A stretch of DNA of 64,000 nucleotides. Origin: Symbiodinium natans (Eukaryota; Sar; Dinophyceae; Suessiales; Symbiodiniaceae). Where the stretch lies: contig CAJNDS010002749.1 in assembly GCA_905221605.1 (NCBI GenBank), positions 230,976 through 294,975 on the forward strand, given 5' to 3'. Numbering within the stretch: position 1 is the first letter of the stretch; each line of letters starts with the position of its first letter. Both the position numbers and the translations under genes were made by a program. Below are positions 20,355 to 30,897 of the stretch, piece after piece. The notes under the pieces were generated by a model. It was not told the origin of the DNA, did not search any database, and saw only the letters and a program-made list of their open reading frames with translations.

Positions 20355-23325
20355 CCTCCCATTGGGCCTTGAATTTGGACCACGTCCAGCCAGAGCGGAA
20401 ATCCTGGGCGTCAATCTCCTCGGAGACGTACATGTCAACGGTGCCCATCCCGACAAAGCGGTTGAAGTGCGGGGAGTAGAAGGCAATCTCGCGGGGGTCG
20501 TTTTTGGAGCAATAAGTTCGTAAGTTAGAACATTCGTGCTTTTTGCTTTTCATCAAAAGAGGATCTTGTTTAAACGAGGGTATGGGGATCAGTGGTCGGG
20601 AAGGTTGCAAGCCTCAAAACAACGTTCTCGCTCAGATGCTTGAGACACATCAGAGGCATGAGGTGATTGACCTGGACCCCCACCCTCCCGAGACACTTGA
20701 AGTTTGAAGCTTCTAAGTCTGACAGCCTCGAAGCCTCTCGCTGAGATGCTTGAGACGCTTGGGACCCCAAGCCCGGCAGAATCTGATTTTCGAGGCGAAG
20801 CTTCTTTGGGATGACCCTGCCTCCACAACTTTATATAAAGGATTCCACTCACTCCGCGGAAAAACCAGCCGCAAGACTCCTGGTGGGCCCTGACCTTGGG
20901 GCACCAAATGAACCCTAAAATTGGGGTTCCATACCCTATACTACTATAATTCCTATGAAGGTAATATGAACCATAAACCCTTTTAGTTTTCATACTTCGT
21001 CCCCAAGGGAGAAGCCTTTCAGCAAGCTCCGTGTTAGGGCCCCCGGCCAAGCCGTCGCCGGCATCGACGACTGCGAAACGCTCCCAGGGCCATGCATTCC
21101 TCAAAAAAAACAATTTCAGGGTTTTTAGGGTTTGGTTTTTTTATTTCAGTTTTTTTCGGGTTTATAGGGTTTTTAGGGTTCTGAGGGTTTTTGGGGTTTT
21201 TAGGGTTTTTAGGGTTTAGGGTAACAGCCAAAAGCATCCCAAAGAGGACGCCAAAGCAAAAAGCCCAAGATCGGAGAGCTTGTTGTGGTGCTGATAAAAA
21301 AACCCAAACCCCAAACCCTAAACCCTAAACCCTAAACCCCCTAAATTCAGCTGCCCTTCAATCTGAACACATCTCTCTTACTTAGTTTGAAAAAACGGGG
21401 AGAAAAACGAGCGCCCTTTTTTTGTTCTCTCTCTCTCTCTCTCTCTCTTGAGTCTCATTTCAGCCAACCCTAAACCCTAAACCCCTAAACCCTTCAAAGA
21501 GTCTTATTTTCAGGCCCAGGCTCGGCGGTGGCATCTCGCTGGCCCCTTTGTGCACGCTCCCAATCATGTCTGAGCAGCGGGCACAGGAGGGTTAGGGTTT
21601 AGGGTTTAGGGTTTAGGGTTTAGGGTTTAGGGTTTAGGTTTCAGGGTTTAGTGTTTAGGGTTGACTCGGGAAAGGCCTTTCGTCAAAATGTTGTTCGGGG
21701 AGGGAGGCACAAGAATAACTACTGTCCTTTAGGAAACCCTAAACCCTAAATCCTGAGGTCTTAGAAGGGTGCCTCCTGTGTCGGTCATCTTCCAGTAGCG
21801 GTTGTGGTGGGCGTTGTGGAGACCGATCTCTCCGTTGTCCGCCTCCACCACAGTGAACTTCCTTGGGGACGAATTATGAGCCCTAAATGGGTTTATGGTT
21901 CATATGCCTTAATATGAGCCCTAAAAGGGTTTATGGTTCATATGCCTTAATATGAGCCCTAAACGGGTTTATGGTTCATATGCCTTAATAGGAAGTATAG
22001 GGTTTATGGTTCATATGCCTTCATAGGAATTAGAGTAGTATAGGGTATCGGACCCCAATTTTAGGGTTCATTTGGTCCCCTAGGTTCTGCCAGGTCCAGC
22101 CAGGAGGAAACTCGTCGTCGAAGTCCCGCTTATCGCTGGGGAACATGTTTCCATTCCCGTCTGCCATGGAGATGTAGCCTGGGATCTGTGAGGCGCTCAG
22201 GAACCAGGCAGGGTGCTTAAAAGCTAGCTTAGACATGCCATCGCTCCCGCGGGACATTGTGGGGCATATCAGCATGATGCTTCCTCTGGTCCCGCTTAAG
22301 GGAGGCCAAGCAGCTGTTGTGGACAGCATTGTGGAAGGCCACAACGCTTCCAGGCTTCAAGAACCATGTCGTCTCCACCACCTTGAAGAGTTCCCAAGTT
22401 GAGTCCCGGTTCAAGGATTCTTCATTTCGTGCAACTCCTGCCATGTCGTCTCCGGTCATCTGCAAGAAGCGCTGGTGATGCTGGTTGTAAAGGCCGATCA
22501 TGCCACTCCCGCCATAGACCACCTTGAACCGCTCCCAGGGCCACACGTTCGCCGCTGGGAATTCGCTCGCATCCTTGTGTATGCTTGAGAACGCCACGCC
22601 CGTATCCGACATCTTGAAAAATCGGTTCCACTTGAGGCTGTGCAAGCCGATCTCTCCGTTCCCGCCATCCACCACGGCAAACTTCTCCCACAGCATCCTA
22701 TTACTTGGCTGCACTTAGGAGGGTAGCTATAAGTTTTTTAGCTGCCTTACCAGGAAACCCAACAAAACCCAAAAAGGCTAAGGATCTAAAGTTACAGTAT
22801 AGCAGCTAGTATAGCACCTTCAAAGATTCGTGGTTCCAACGCTTCGACAAAAACCCCCGAGTGTTGGGGACATCTTTCTCAGGAGTGCTGGCGCAAGTAG
22901 CAGCAGCAAGGGGCACTACAGGGTTTAGGGTTTAGGGTTTAGGGTGACGTTACTGCAATGCAAATCGTCTGTCTGTGCTGTTCTTCCGCTCAACAGACTG
23001 GTGTTGGGACAGTTTGCTGTGATCGGCGTCACGTCGTGTTGACTATAGAAACTCAACAAGAAATGGGGGGCTCCGAAAATAGGGGGGTACCCTTCTTGGG
23101 GGTCCCTTTTAGGGGCTTCTATTTGGGGTAGAGAAGGGGGCAGCACCCCTTATTTTCTTATTTGGGAAATGCCCCATCACGATGTGCCCTGAAGTGCAAG
23201 CTTGCCGCCCATCCGTCAGCGTGCCATCAGACTCGCCGCTGCGGTCGAGGTCGACCCCACTCATGGTGACGAAGCGCTTCCAATGAGGGTTGTAGAGACC
23301 GATGATTTTGCCCGGCGTGACCTTG
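20355..23325 (-). CDS. Fascin-like (beta-trefoil) repeat protein
   Basis: Exons on the minus strand carry a recurring motif, W-x-[RK]-F-x-V-V-[ED]-x-[GD]-[ND]-G-x-I-[GA]-[LF]-[HY]-x3-[HW]-[NK]-R-[FY]. Clear copies lie at 23185-23325 (GKIIGLYNPHWKRFVTM), 22430-22714 (two copies, FAVVDGGNGEIGLHS and FKVVYGGSGMIGLYN), 22088-22215 (GWTWQ), 21758-21861 (KFTVVEADNGEIGLHN), 21011-21102 (ERFAVVDAGDG) and 20395-20520 (REIAFYSPHFNRFVGM). The fold is typical of fascin and other trefoil actin-bundling proteins; binding is inferred only. Introner A4 splits WTWQ from KFTVVE. The 21011-21102 exon loses the motif after DAGDG, so the 5'-3' completeness of one gene, versus two adjacent genes, is uncertain. Confidence 0.7.
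20894..21008 (-). mobile_element. Family A element, copy A3, probably unspliced
   Basis: Intact ends with GA duplicated at 20892-20893 and 21009-21010. On neither strand does G precede the duplication, so it cannot form the GN donor seen in the spliced copies. It may sit inside a larger intron or intergenic DNA. Confidence 0.8.
21117..21340. repeat. Degenerate GGGTTTTTA tract and CCCTAAA tract
   Basis: 21117-21223 is a drifted array with units such as GGGTTTTTA and GGGTTCTGA; 21303-21340 is CCCTAAA with CCCCAAA variants. The two point in opposite directions. Confidence 0.85.
21591..21661. repeat. Telomeric tract, TTTAGGG on plus
   Basis: About ten units, last ones altered (TTTCAGGG, TTTAGTG). 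Confidence 0.95.
21861..22084 (+). mobile_element. Family A introner, copy A4, with internal triplication
   Basis: TT is duplicated at 21859-21860 and 22085-22086. Intron 21862-22087, donor GA. Exact removal joins PPGWTWQ to KFTVVEADNG. An inner block containing GGGTTTATGGTTCATATGCC is present four times, which explains the unusual 224-bp length. Confidence 0.9.
23057..23160. mobile_element. Family D element
   Basis: Starts CCGAAAATAGGGGGGTACC, has CTTCTTGGGGGTCCC and ends CACCCCTTATTTTC, an imperfect inverse of the start. The start matches 54128 (TTCCGAAAATAGGGGTACC). Confidence 0.55.
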
Positions 23326-23329
23326 CTTC

Positions 23330-23924
23330 AAAGCATCTCTCTCCAACTGAGAGAACGGAAGGACTCTCATGAAGGCTAGATAGACTCATAGACTCAGACA
23401 GATGTGAGATCGTATCGCACATACACACACCGTATGGTGCTCTCCAGTGTGGGCCAACTCGTGAGATCGTACAGAGTACAGATTGCAGACGATGCTTCCC
23501 CGCCTCCGGCGGCGGCACCTCGGGCAACACAGAGTCAACGTCGTGCTTCCCAAAGTCGCGGAGGGCAGCGATGGCCTTTAGCCTGGACAACGCAGGGCAA
23601 CATTCAGTTCGCCAAGGGCGGGCTGTCACGGACGGAAGCGCAACAACCGCCACCGGCTTACTTTTTCTTGGCAGAAATCAAAAACCAGAACACACAAAGA
23701 AAATAAACGAATCAGAGGAAACCTACACAACAACATAGGCAGCCCAGGCACTTGCTTCCTGGAGACACCCACGGCATGGCCGCCAGGACCAGCCTAAGTG
23801 CTCTGTGTGCCTTTCAGACGGTAGGTTTTGGTGACGAAGTGCCTTCTTAGTTTCGTGCTCTGCAGAATGTATAGTGACTTTTCCTCGCATATGTATATAT
23901 ATATATATATATAAATATAAATAA

Positions 23925-23957
<33 letters not shown>

Positions 23958-24030
23958 TTTATGTATTTATTTATGTTTATTTCTCTAGGAGAACTAGGAA
24001 AAACGGGGGCACCATCTTACAGTGGCTCTT
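23330..24030. other. Possible exon near 23480-23600, then AT-rich tract
   Basis: On minus a polar open stretch (ALRDFGKHDVDSVLPEV) could be an exon of the fascin-like or a neighbouring gene. An AT-rich tract (TATATA, ATAAATA) fills 23888-23985. Confidence 0.35.
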
Positions 24031-24098
24031 TCAGAGAAACGTGAACTGGTCGACGATGTTGAGCAAAGGGATCCGCTTCTCCGGCGACCTCAGAGGAA
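24031..24098 (-). CDS. Possible 3'-terminal exon
   Basis: Minus frame reads LRSPEKRIPLLNIVDQFTFL then TGA at 24031-24033. On the sense strand it is preceded by a T-run, a G-run and TTCCTCTGAG, so a splice acceptor could lie next to the homopolymer junction. No family assigned. Confidence 0.35.
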
Positions 24099-24100
24099 CC

Positions 24101-24154
24101 CCCCCCCCCCCCCCCCCCCCCACCCCCCCCAAAAAAAAAAAAAAAAAAAAAAAA
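24101..24154. repeat. C-run joined to A-run
   Basis: About 29 C (one A inside) pass directly into about 24 A. This is the same strand polarity, C then A in coding-complement terms reversed, as the tracts at 826-877 and 53910-53957 when read on the opposite strand. Confidence 0.95.
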
Positions 24155-24324
24155 CATCAGCCATTTAGGTGGATCTGACATGATCTGAGGGCCCTTTTCA
24201 GCCCTGAGCCCTATCTATACCTGCACCTATATCCACAGACCACGAATACTAGGGCTTAGGGTTTAGGGTGGCACAAGAATGAAACTGAAAATTCACATCT
24301 CACCAACAAAAAAGCACCGACTCC

Positions 24325-24420
24325 TAGGACTTCTGCTGCCGAAGCGACTCGAAAGGGCCGAAGTTGATCCTTCGTCGCATTGCGCATTGTGCAAAAGCAT
24401 GGGCCCTCTTGGTTTGTGGA
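24325..24420 (-). CDS. Possible 3'-terminal exon
   Basis: Minus frame reads RRRINFGPFESLRQQKS then TAG. No domain. The boundary on the 5' side lies close to the telomeric tract at 24441. Confidence 0.3.
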
Positions 24421-24440
24421 TGTTTTGCAGACCCTGCCTG

Positions 24441-24523
24441 CCTAAACCTTAAACCCTAAACCCTAAACCCCAAACCCCAAACCCTAAACCCTAAACCCTA
24501 TAAACCCTAAACCCTTAACCCTG
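24441..24523. repeat. Telomeric tract, CCCTAAA with variants
   Basis: About eleven units with CCCCAAA and CCCTATAAA variants. Confidence 0.95.
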
Positions 24524-24653
24524 ATTGGCATCTAGGCTTGTGCAATCGCCAGAGACTACCCAGGGTACGTGTGCAGATATAGTTCACTGCACTCTCCCTT
24601 CCGAGCAGTACAAGACACTCAAACCAGCAATCTTCGCTGAGACCGGTACGGAG

Positions 24654-24796
24654 CCTAAACCCTAAACCCTAAACCCTAAACCCGAAACCCGAAACCCTAA
24701 ACCCTAAACCCTAAACCCTAAACCCTAAACCCTAAACCCTAACCCTAAACCCTAAACCCTAAACCCTAAACCCTAAACCCTAAACCCTAAACCCTA
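24654..24796. repeat. Longest CCCTAAA tract of the left half
   Basis: About twenty units over 143 bp with two CCCGAAA units and one short unit. Confidence 0.95.
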
Positions 24797-24954
24797 CATA
24801 TCGCAAACTCAGAATGCAAAGAGCCCTGCAATCACAAGCAAAGATGAAACCTTAAGAGCCCTGAGTGGGACCCACCCTGGGGGGTCGCGAGTGAGATGCA
24901 CAGCCCAAACTGCTGGGGCCCATTGCATGCCAGAGCCGTGACAAAATGAGTTAC

Positions 24955-25033
24955 GGTTTAGGGTTTAGGGTTTAGGGTTTAGGGTTTAGGGTTTAGGGTT
25001 TAGGGTTTAGGGTTTAGGGTTTAGGGTTTAGGG
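24955..25033. repeat. Telomeric tract, TTTAGGG on plus
   Basis: Eleven near-perfect units, opposite in direction to the tract 160 bp to the left. Degenerate pieces follow at 25120-25148. Confidence 0.95.
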
Positions 25034-25324
25034 GTTTGGCACTCCAGGGCTACTCGGCGGGATTCTCAGGAGGCTACTCCGAGCATGCTCGGCGGATCTC
25101 TGAAAACGGTCAGCTCAGGGATTAGGGTTTGGGGTTTAGGGTTTGGGGCCCTTACCTCCGTTAAAGGGTTCTGAAGTATGCAAACTTGTGGAATTCCTTG
25201 CGGGCTTCTCAGGGTCATCTCCAGGGAGGCTCGCCGGAACTCTCAGCGGGCTTCACACCTCTTTTTGAGTAAGGCAGTGTTCCTGGCTTGTTCTTGACAG
25301 CGGCTGCTTAAACCCTACACCGAA

Positions 25325-25435
25325 CCTTGGGGACGAAATGAGCCCTAAAAGGGTTTATGGTTCATATACCTTAATAGGAACTATAGTAGTATAGGGTATA
25401 GAACCCCAATTTTAGGGTTCATTTGGTCCCGAAAG
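25325..25435 (+). mobile_element. Family A element, copy A5, damaged right end
   Basis: AA flanks both sides (25323-25324, 25436-25437), but the right end reads GGTCCCGAAAG instead of CCCCAAGG. It follows the exon ending GMKSLGCRF; exact removal keeps a frame open, but no GN donor is present, so splicing is unresolved. Confidence 0.75.
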
Positions 25436-26725
25436 AATCTGCATCCGAGGCTCTTCATTCCCAACTCCAGGGAGTTGTCCTCCAGGACACCGTGCGGCAC
25501 CGGCATCGGAATTGGGACATACCCATCGGGGCTTAGGAATTTTGGCTGCCGCCCGTGCCCCCTAAACCCTAAACCCTAAACCCTAAACCCTAAACCCTAA
25601 ACCCTAAACCCTAAACCCTAAACCCTAAACCCTGATTCGGAGTTCGGGTGGTCCTCGAGGACGCCCTGGACTTCAAAGGAGACCATCCCAGGGTTCTTGA
25701 AGCGGAAGAGCCTGGGATCTTCGGACTCGTTTGAAAGTTCAGCCGGAGGCTTGAAGGGGGTCGTCAATACCCAGGTCATCTATATCGAGATGAATACATC
25801 ATTTCCGATAATATCTACGTCGGTCAACGGATGGGTCCGCCTACCAGTCGTGCTGAGCTTTTCCACAATTCTCGTCCTGACAAGTAGAAACTGTCACAAG
25901 CGAGCCCTAAACCCTAAACCCTGAACCCTAAACCCTAAACCCTACAGCCTAAACCCTAAACCCTAAACCTAAACCCTAAACCCTAACCCTAAACCCTAAA
26001 CCCTAAACCCTAAACCCTAAACCCTAAACCCTAAACCCCAATCCCGCACGAAGAGGGTGCCAAGGATCCGGTGGAAGTCTGTGCCCGACTCTGCGTCAGC
26101 TTGGAGAGCGCTCATCTGCTTCATCCTCCTCAGGACATCCTGAGACAAAGGATATAGGTTTTAGGGTCTATATTTATAGGGATTAGGGCTTTTATTCTTG
26201 CCACCCGCCTATATAGGGTTTAGGGTTTGGGGTTTAGGGTTTGGGGTTTAGGGCTAAGGGGTGCCCCTAGGACGCTGCCAGGACCCTTGATTTCTTGACT
26301 TTCTTCCCAAGGCCCTCCAATTACCCTCGCCTGCTTTTTCGGGGCTTTCCTCTTCTTGAACCATGCATCGCCATGGTTTTATCAAGTCTACGGCCGACAG
26401 CCCTGCCCTAAGCTTCCTGTGCCAAGTACACTGCGCTGTTGTTTATCTAGGCTCTGCATGCAAACCGCGCCGCTGAATTCTGCACACACACACACACACA
26501 ATGGTCTGGATCCTCCATTTTTTGACTCAACCCTTAAATACCCCTTACCCTTAGCTCCTAACCCCTAACCCCTAAACCCTTGGGACTTCTGCTCTGCACT
26601 TGGTTGGGGTAAGACCTGAGGGGCACCCGCCTGGCCCCGCAGCTCAGAAGTCTTGTTCATGCCCAGGTCGTGGCCATACTCCATGGAAGCAAGGTACAAG
26701 TTTTCGAGGTCGGACTCCCATCCTT
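25436..26725 (-). CDS. Multi-exon gene of unknown function with telomeric introns
   Basis: Exons in coding order: about 26590-26725 (WESDLENLYLASMEYGHDLG), 26262-26358 (Lys-rich KKRKAPKKQARV), 26037-26150 (LSQDVLRRMKQMSALQADAE), 25845-25906 (LACDSFYLSGRELWKSSARL, donor GTAGGC), 25631-25765 (LFRFKNPGMVSFEVQGVLED) and 25436-25561 (KFLSPDGYVPIPMPVPHGVL). GVLED occurs in two exons, hinting at an internal repeat. I recognise no family. Two introns are made of telomeric repeat: 25907-26036 and 25562-25630 both begin GTTTAGGG, end TTTAG and keep the frame. The start is not found; the 3' end may run through copy A5. Confidence 0.65.
25562..25630 (-). repeat. 69-bp intron made only of TTTAGGG repeats
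   Basis: On the coding strand it is exactly G(TTTAGGG)9TTTAG. Donor context TCAGG|GTTTAG, acceptor TTTAG|GGGGCAC. Joining the exons gives HPNSESGGHGRQPKFL without a frame break. Confidence 0.8.
25907..26036 (-). repeat. 130-bp intron made of telomeric repeats
   Basis: Starts GTTTAGGG after GATTGGG and ends TTTAG before GGCTCGC. It contains a few variant units (one CCCTACAG, some CCCTAA). The joined frame reads TLFVRDWGLACDSFYL. Confidence 0.75.
26217..26262. repeat. Telomeric tract with TTTGGGG variants
   Basis: TTTAGGG alternates with TTTGGGG on plus, next to the Lys-rich exon. Confidence 0.9.
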
Positions 26726-27049
26726 GCTTGGAGGTTCATTCGGGTACTTGGCAGTAGAGGTACTAGTACCTCTTCTGAATCTGGGTCCAAGTAGCGCAGT
26801 TCCTCGTGGCTCTTCGAGCTCTCACGACCACGCGTCTCTTGGCTTCGGTTGGACTCGAGAAGAGAAGACCTGTTGGGATGGCACGAGTTTTGCCTCGCCT
26901 TTGTGACTATACTATGCGAGTGTCTCAGAACGTAGTACCGCCAGCATGGTCGCATGAGTCTTATTGCTCTTCTCATTACCATCATTGCGTTTTTGCGACG
27001 TGGGGTTTCAGGTCTGAATCCCAGCTGTAGGTACACTCGGTGCAGTAGG

Positions 27050-29830
27050 TCAATCAGTAGACCTCGCACACACACTATGGCACTCAAAGCACACTACGGC
27101 CTTCACCACGAAGACCCTATAACCCTGCAAAAACCCGAACCCTGAGCCCTAAACCCTAAACCCCAAACTCTGAACCCTAAACCCTGAACCCTAAACCCCA
27201 AACCCTGAACCCTGAACCCTGAACCCCAAACCCTGAACCCTAAACCCTAAACGTTGGGGGCCCTCGACCTGGGCATGGTCGCCGTGGTGCGGTCGTCCTC
27301 CCCGCTGTGAGCTCCCACGGCGGTACCGAGCGGGTTCCGCCACGTCTCGTGTGCACCGACGGTGTTGCCTAAGGGTTTAGGGTTTAGGGTTTAGGGTTTA
27401 GGGTTTAGGGTTTAGGGTTTAGGGTTTAGGGTTTAGGGTTTCGTGAAGGGCGTCCTTTGTGAGTGGGGTTTAGGATTCATTCCAGCTTTGTTGCGGAGTT
27501 CATAAGCCCCAAAAAAGTGTACACTTTCAGCTCTAGAGGGGATTAGATAGTATCCCACAAAGTGTAAAGTACACTCATTCAGCTACTAAGCTAGAGCTTC
27601 TTAAACGCATATGGCCATGGCAGAGCCCAGCGACTGTCCACGAAGTCCGTGCCGCTGCCGAAGCGCTTCTCCAGGCGGAGAGTCCGGCTGAAGAGCCTTG
27701 GGGACGAAATGAACCCTAAAAGGGTTTATGGTTCATATACCTTAATAGGAATTATAGTAGACATGAACCCTAAAAGGGTTCATGGTTCATATACTTTAAT
27801 AGGAATTATAGTAGTATAGGGTATAGGTCCCCCAATTTTCGGGTTCCTTTGGTCCCCCCAAGGAGCATGAGGCCACCCGAGCGGATCTCGGTGCGCAGCA
27901 CGCTGAGGTCCACCCCGCCCGGCTGCTTGTCCTCAGTCGGGGCTTGGCGCGGAGCTTGGGGGGGGGCTCCGAAGGCTCAAAAGGGGCCCCCGATTCGCCG
28001 AAGGTCGGAAAGGAATCGGAAGTCTCCAGTCCCGGATCCGAAAAAAATGTGGCTTTTGGCACAAGAAGGGGACCGGATGGGACCGGCATTGTCCATCAAT
28101 TACGCCAAAATCACGCAATATGACACACACACACACACACAGAGGCACACACAGGCACATGTGTACTTATACATACATCCATATATATATATATCTCTCT
28201 CTCTCTCTCTCTCTCAACATTTTTCTTATAAGAATCGAAGAGAAAAGGGAAGCTGTTTGGCCCGGGAGTCCGGCCAACAGACCACCGTGTCCAGCTCGGC
28301 CAAGGGCGCAGGCATCAGCTCGAACTCTAAGCCGCCCACGAAAGCAATCACAGGCTGCCTCGGGAGGGGGGGTGGGGGGGTTTCGGGTTCAGGGTTTCGA
28401 CCGGCAAGGCATGAGTAGGAAGGTTCCCAGGTCTGGAGTGATACTCACGACATCAGCTTGAATGACGCTCTTCGGGCTAGCTCTTCACTGCAGCTCAGCT
28501 CGCTCTGCCCCACTCCAGAGTCTAACAAGCAACGAAGGGGTTTAGGGTTAAGGGTCGGTCGAGGGATTTTGAAGCAGGGACCTTGGATGTTCTGAAAAAA
28601 TGCGAGGCTGCTTTGAACAAGAGACTGAGGAGTGTAGACTTGACTTGCGGTTTAGGAGTGCGAAGGATGAAAAAGCGTGAGAGTCAGTCGGGGGCTTTGG
28701 TTGCGGCTCTTGGGACGTAGGGCAAAGCAGGACCTAGACGGATGTTTTTTCCCAGCTGCATGCCCAGGGCGAAAGTCACAGTGACACACTTCTCGATGGC
28801 CATCTCCCAGGTGTAGAAGGAATAGCCTGAGCTGACACTGGGCCGATATACCCGAACTCTTGATTCAGAGGCATGAGCTGCTGATCTCTGTGCGCTCTAT
28901 GACATTACGGGGGAACTCGGCCCCCAATTCTCGCGACAAGTAGCCTTGCCACTTGTTCCAGTTGTCCTTCATCCAGTCCTTGGACACGACGTGCACATGG
29001 AATTTCATCTTCTCATGGCCTTAGAAACCTTGTGCCGTGCAACTGTCTTTTTGTGGGTATGGCCACGTGGTCAAGACTCAAGGCTCCAACCAACCAACCG
29101 AAGCTTGCAAATCAAGGGCCCCAAACCAGGGAAGGCTCCAACACGCTACTCTAGAAAGCATAATGATGAAGTCACGGAGCGTGCCGAAAAGAAAAAAACG
29201 TGCAATCGGCAAGTCTAAGTACGTCCCCCATGAAGAGGCCCGGGTGTCGTTGTCGCAAGGCACGCCGAAGGGTTCCAAGGGGATGAAGGTGTCCTCGCTG
29301 CTTCCCTGCCAGTCGGCTTTCCTTTGAGAGCGCTCAGAATGACCAGCGTGCGTGTTTTCATGAACAGAGAAGCTGTCAATTTCACATAATTTCCACTCTC
29401 TTAAGCAAGAAAAACCAGGGCGGCCTTAAAACAAACCAAAAAACAAAACTTCTCCACTCTCTTAAGCAAAAAAACCAGGGCGGCCTTAAGACAAACAAAA
29501 AAACAGAACTGGGCTAGTCCGAAGTGAGGAGACACACTGGGCATCCATCAAAAACATCAACCCGATGCAACACTCCGAATCAAGTCCAGGCTTCGTGGCC
29601 TGGCCGTTGCTCCCGTGCTTGTTTTTGGGTGCGAAGGCCAAACCTGAGATCTCAAAGACAGCCGTTCCGAAGGGGATATCCCTGAAAATCAAGGGCCTCA
29701 TCTCATAACGAAGATCTTGCAGCGTCCAGGAATTCTGAGGGCCAGCCTCCTTCATTGCTTCCTTGACTAGGCACCTCTTCCACACTTCCTGAATTTTATC
29801 AAGGGTGCGAATGCTGTCATCTCTGTTTTC
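27050..29830 (-). CDS. Multi-exon gene of unknown function, complete 3' end
   Basis: Exons in coding order: about 29540-29830 (IRTLDKIQEVWKRCLVKEAM, then GTAVFEISGLAFAPKNKHG), 29223-29322 (DTFIPLEPFGVPCDNDTRAS), 28877-29019 (KMKFHVHVVSKDWMKDNWNK), about 28740-28837 (YSFYTWEMAIEKCVTVTFAL), 28449-28480 (donor GTGAGT), 28262-28360 (VIAFVGGLEFELMPAPLAEL), 27867-27945 (GGVDLSVLRTEIRSGGLM), 27640-27696 (LFSRTLRLEKRFGSGTDFVD), 27253-27368 (GAHETWRNPLGTAVGAHSGE) and 27050-27124 (VFVVKAVVCFECHSVCARS, TGA). The conserved character of the exons and their consistent phase suggest one soluble protein, but I cannot name the family. It could be two genes split near 28.68 kb, where a TGA follows the CVTVTFAL exon. 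Confidence 0.65.
27125..27252 (-). repeat. 128-bp intron, mostly degenerate telomeric repeat
   Basis: Donor CCCAAC|GTTTAGGG is the repeat itself; acceptor is GGTTTTTGCAG|GGTTAT. In between are TTTAGGG, TTCAGGG and TTTGGGG units. It joins RSRAPN to GYRVFVVK in frame. Confidence 0.75.
27371..27441. repeat. Telomeric tract next to a splice acceptor
   Basis: Ten TTTAGGG units on plus. The coding strand reads CCCTAAACCCTTAG|GCAACACC, so the exon 27253-27368 is bracketed by telomeric repeat on both sides, in opposite directions. Confidence 0.95.
27696..27863 (+). mobile_element. Family A introner, copy A6, with internal duplication
   Basis: AG is duplicated at 27694-27695 and 27864-27865. Intron 27697-27866, donor GC. 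Exact removal joins RSGGLM to LFSRTLRLEK. The inner block AACCCTAAAAGGGTTTATGG to AATTATAGTAG occurs twice. Confidence 0.9.
28123..28215. repeat. CA, TA and CT dinucleotide tracts
   Basis: ACACAC at 28123-28160, then ATATAT and a run of TC at 28190-28215, in an intron. Confidence 0.9.
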
Positions 29831-30804
29831 CTGCGTGAGATTACAACCTCGCCGCTGTGTCGGCGTCACAGGTCTTGTTGGAGGTGCCAGAAGCTCCAAA
29901 AGATCAAAATGTGCTATGGAACATGTCATGCGCAAGCCGTATTGCCAAATTAAACGTACATGCTTCGACATCTCTGATGGACGCTCAGCCATGCCCAACA
30001 AACTCACACGGAATCTGCTTGACCGGACTTGACAATCTCAGGCGAGGTGTGCCGAAACAGGGTGGCCAGGGCTGTTGGCAAAGCCACTCCTGCGCAGTTG
30101 TGGTGCTCACCGAGCCGCTCCATCCCTTGCTCCCGGTGTTGCTGGTAGAGCCTGTGCAGTCGAGGCCCAGCTCGCCGCACGAGCTGGAGATCGGCCATCT
30201 CCACCCATGGTCTGCAGCTCGATGGCCTTGCCCACTGCGCCCTTCTTGCAGCGCCGAAGGCTCCGCAGGACCAGCTCCCCCCAATGTCTACGGACCATGA
30301 GTCGTTGTTCATATCAACACATCGCCCGCCATGAGGTAACTAAGTATCCCTAAACCCTAAACCCTAAACACTAAACCCTAAAGCATCCACACCGACTTTG
30401 CCGATGCTGGAGATGGTAGACTCAAACCGAGATCTTTGCCACGCTCACAGAACCGACGGTCACTTGATCCACGAATCCACGTCGCCCACTGTGAGGTCCT
30501 GCGCGGCGAATGTGTTCACGGAGTGCTACACGCTTGTGAAGTTCTACTCTGCACCTGGACGTTCACCTCCACGGGAACGTCAGGGGCAAGGATCGTCCAG
30601 CCACCACAGCAAAGACGACACCACGCTATGTTCCTAAACCCTAAACCCTAAACCCTAAGCCCTAAACCCTAAACCCCAAACCCTAAACCCCAAACCCTAA
30701 CCCTAAACCCTAACCCCTAAACCCTAAACCGCTGTAACCAGGCGCGACGCATTTGTGGCCCAGCTGCGTGCAACGACGTCATCTCATCGCAAGTGCCCCA
30801 ACTC

Positions 30805-30897
30805 GGGATGTTCCCCCGTTATACTAACAGTCCTGAACAGGAAGTATAGTACCCCCGACCCCCCCGATTATAATCCCCATTGAGAACTGCTCCCAAG
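30805..30897. mobile_element. Family C element, copy C1
   Basis: Left end GGGATGTTCCCCCGTTATACTAACAGTCC; interior ATTATAATCCCCAT; right end decayed. Same order as the 38110 and 63300 copies. Confidence 0.65.
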
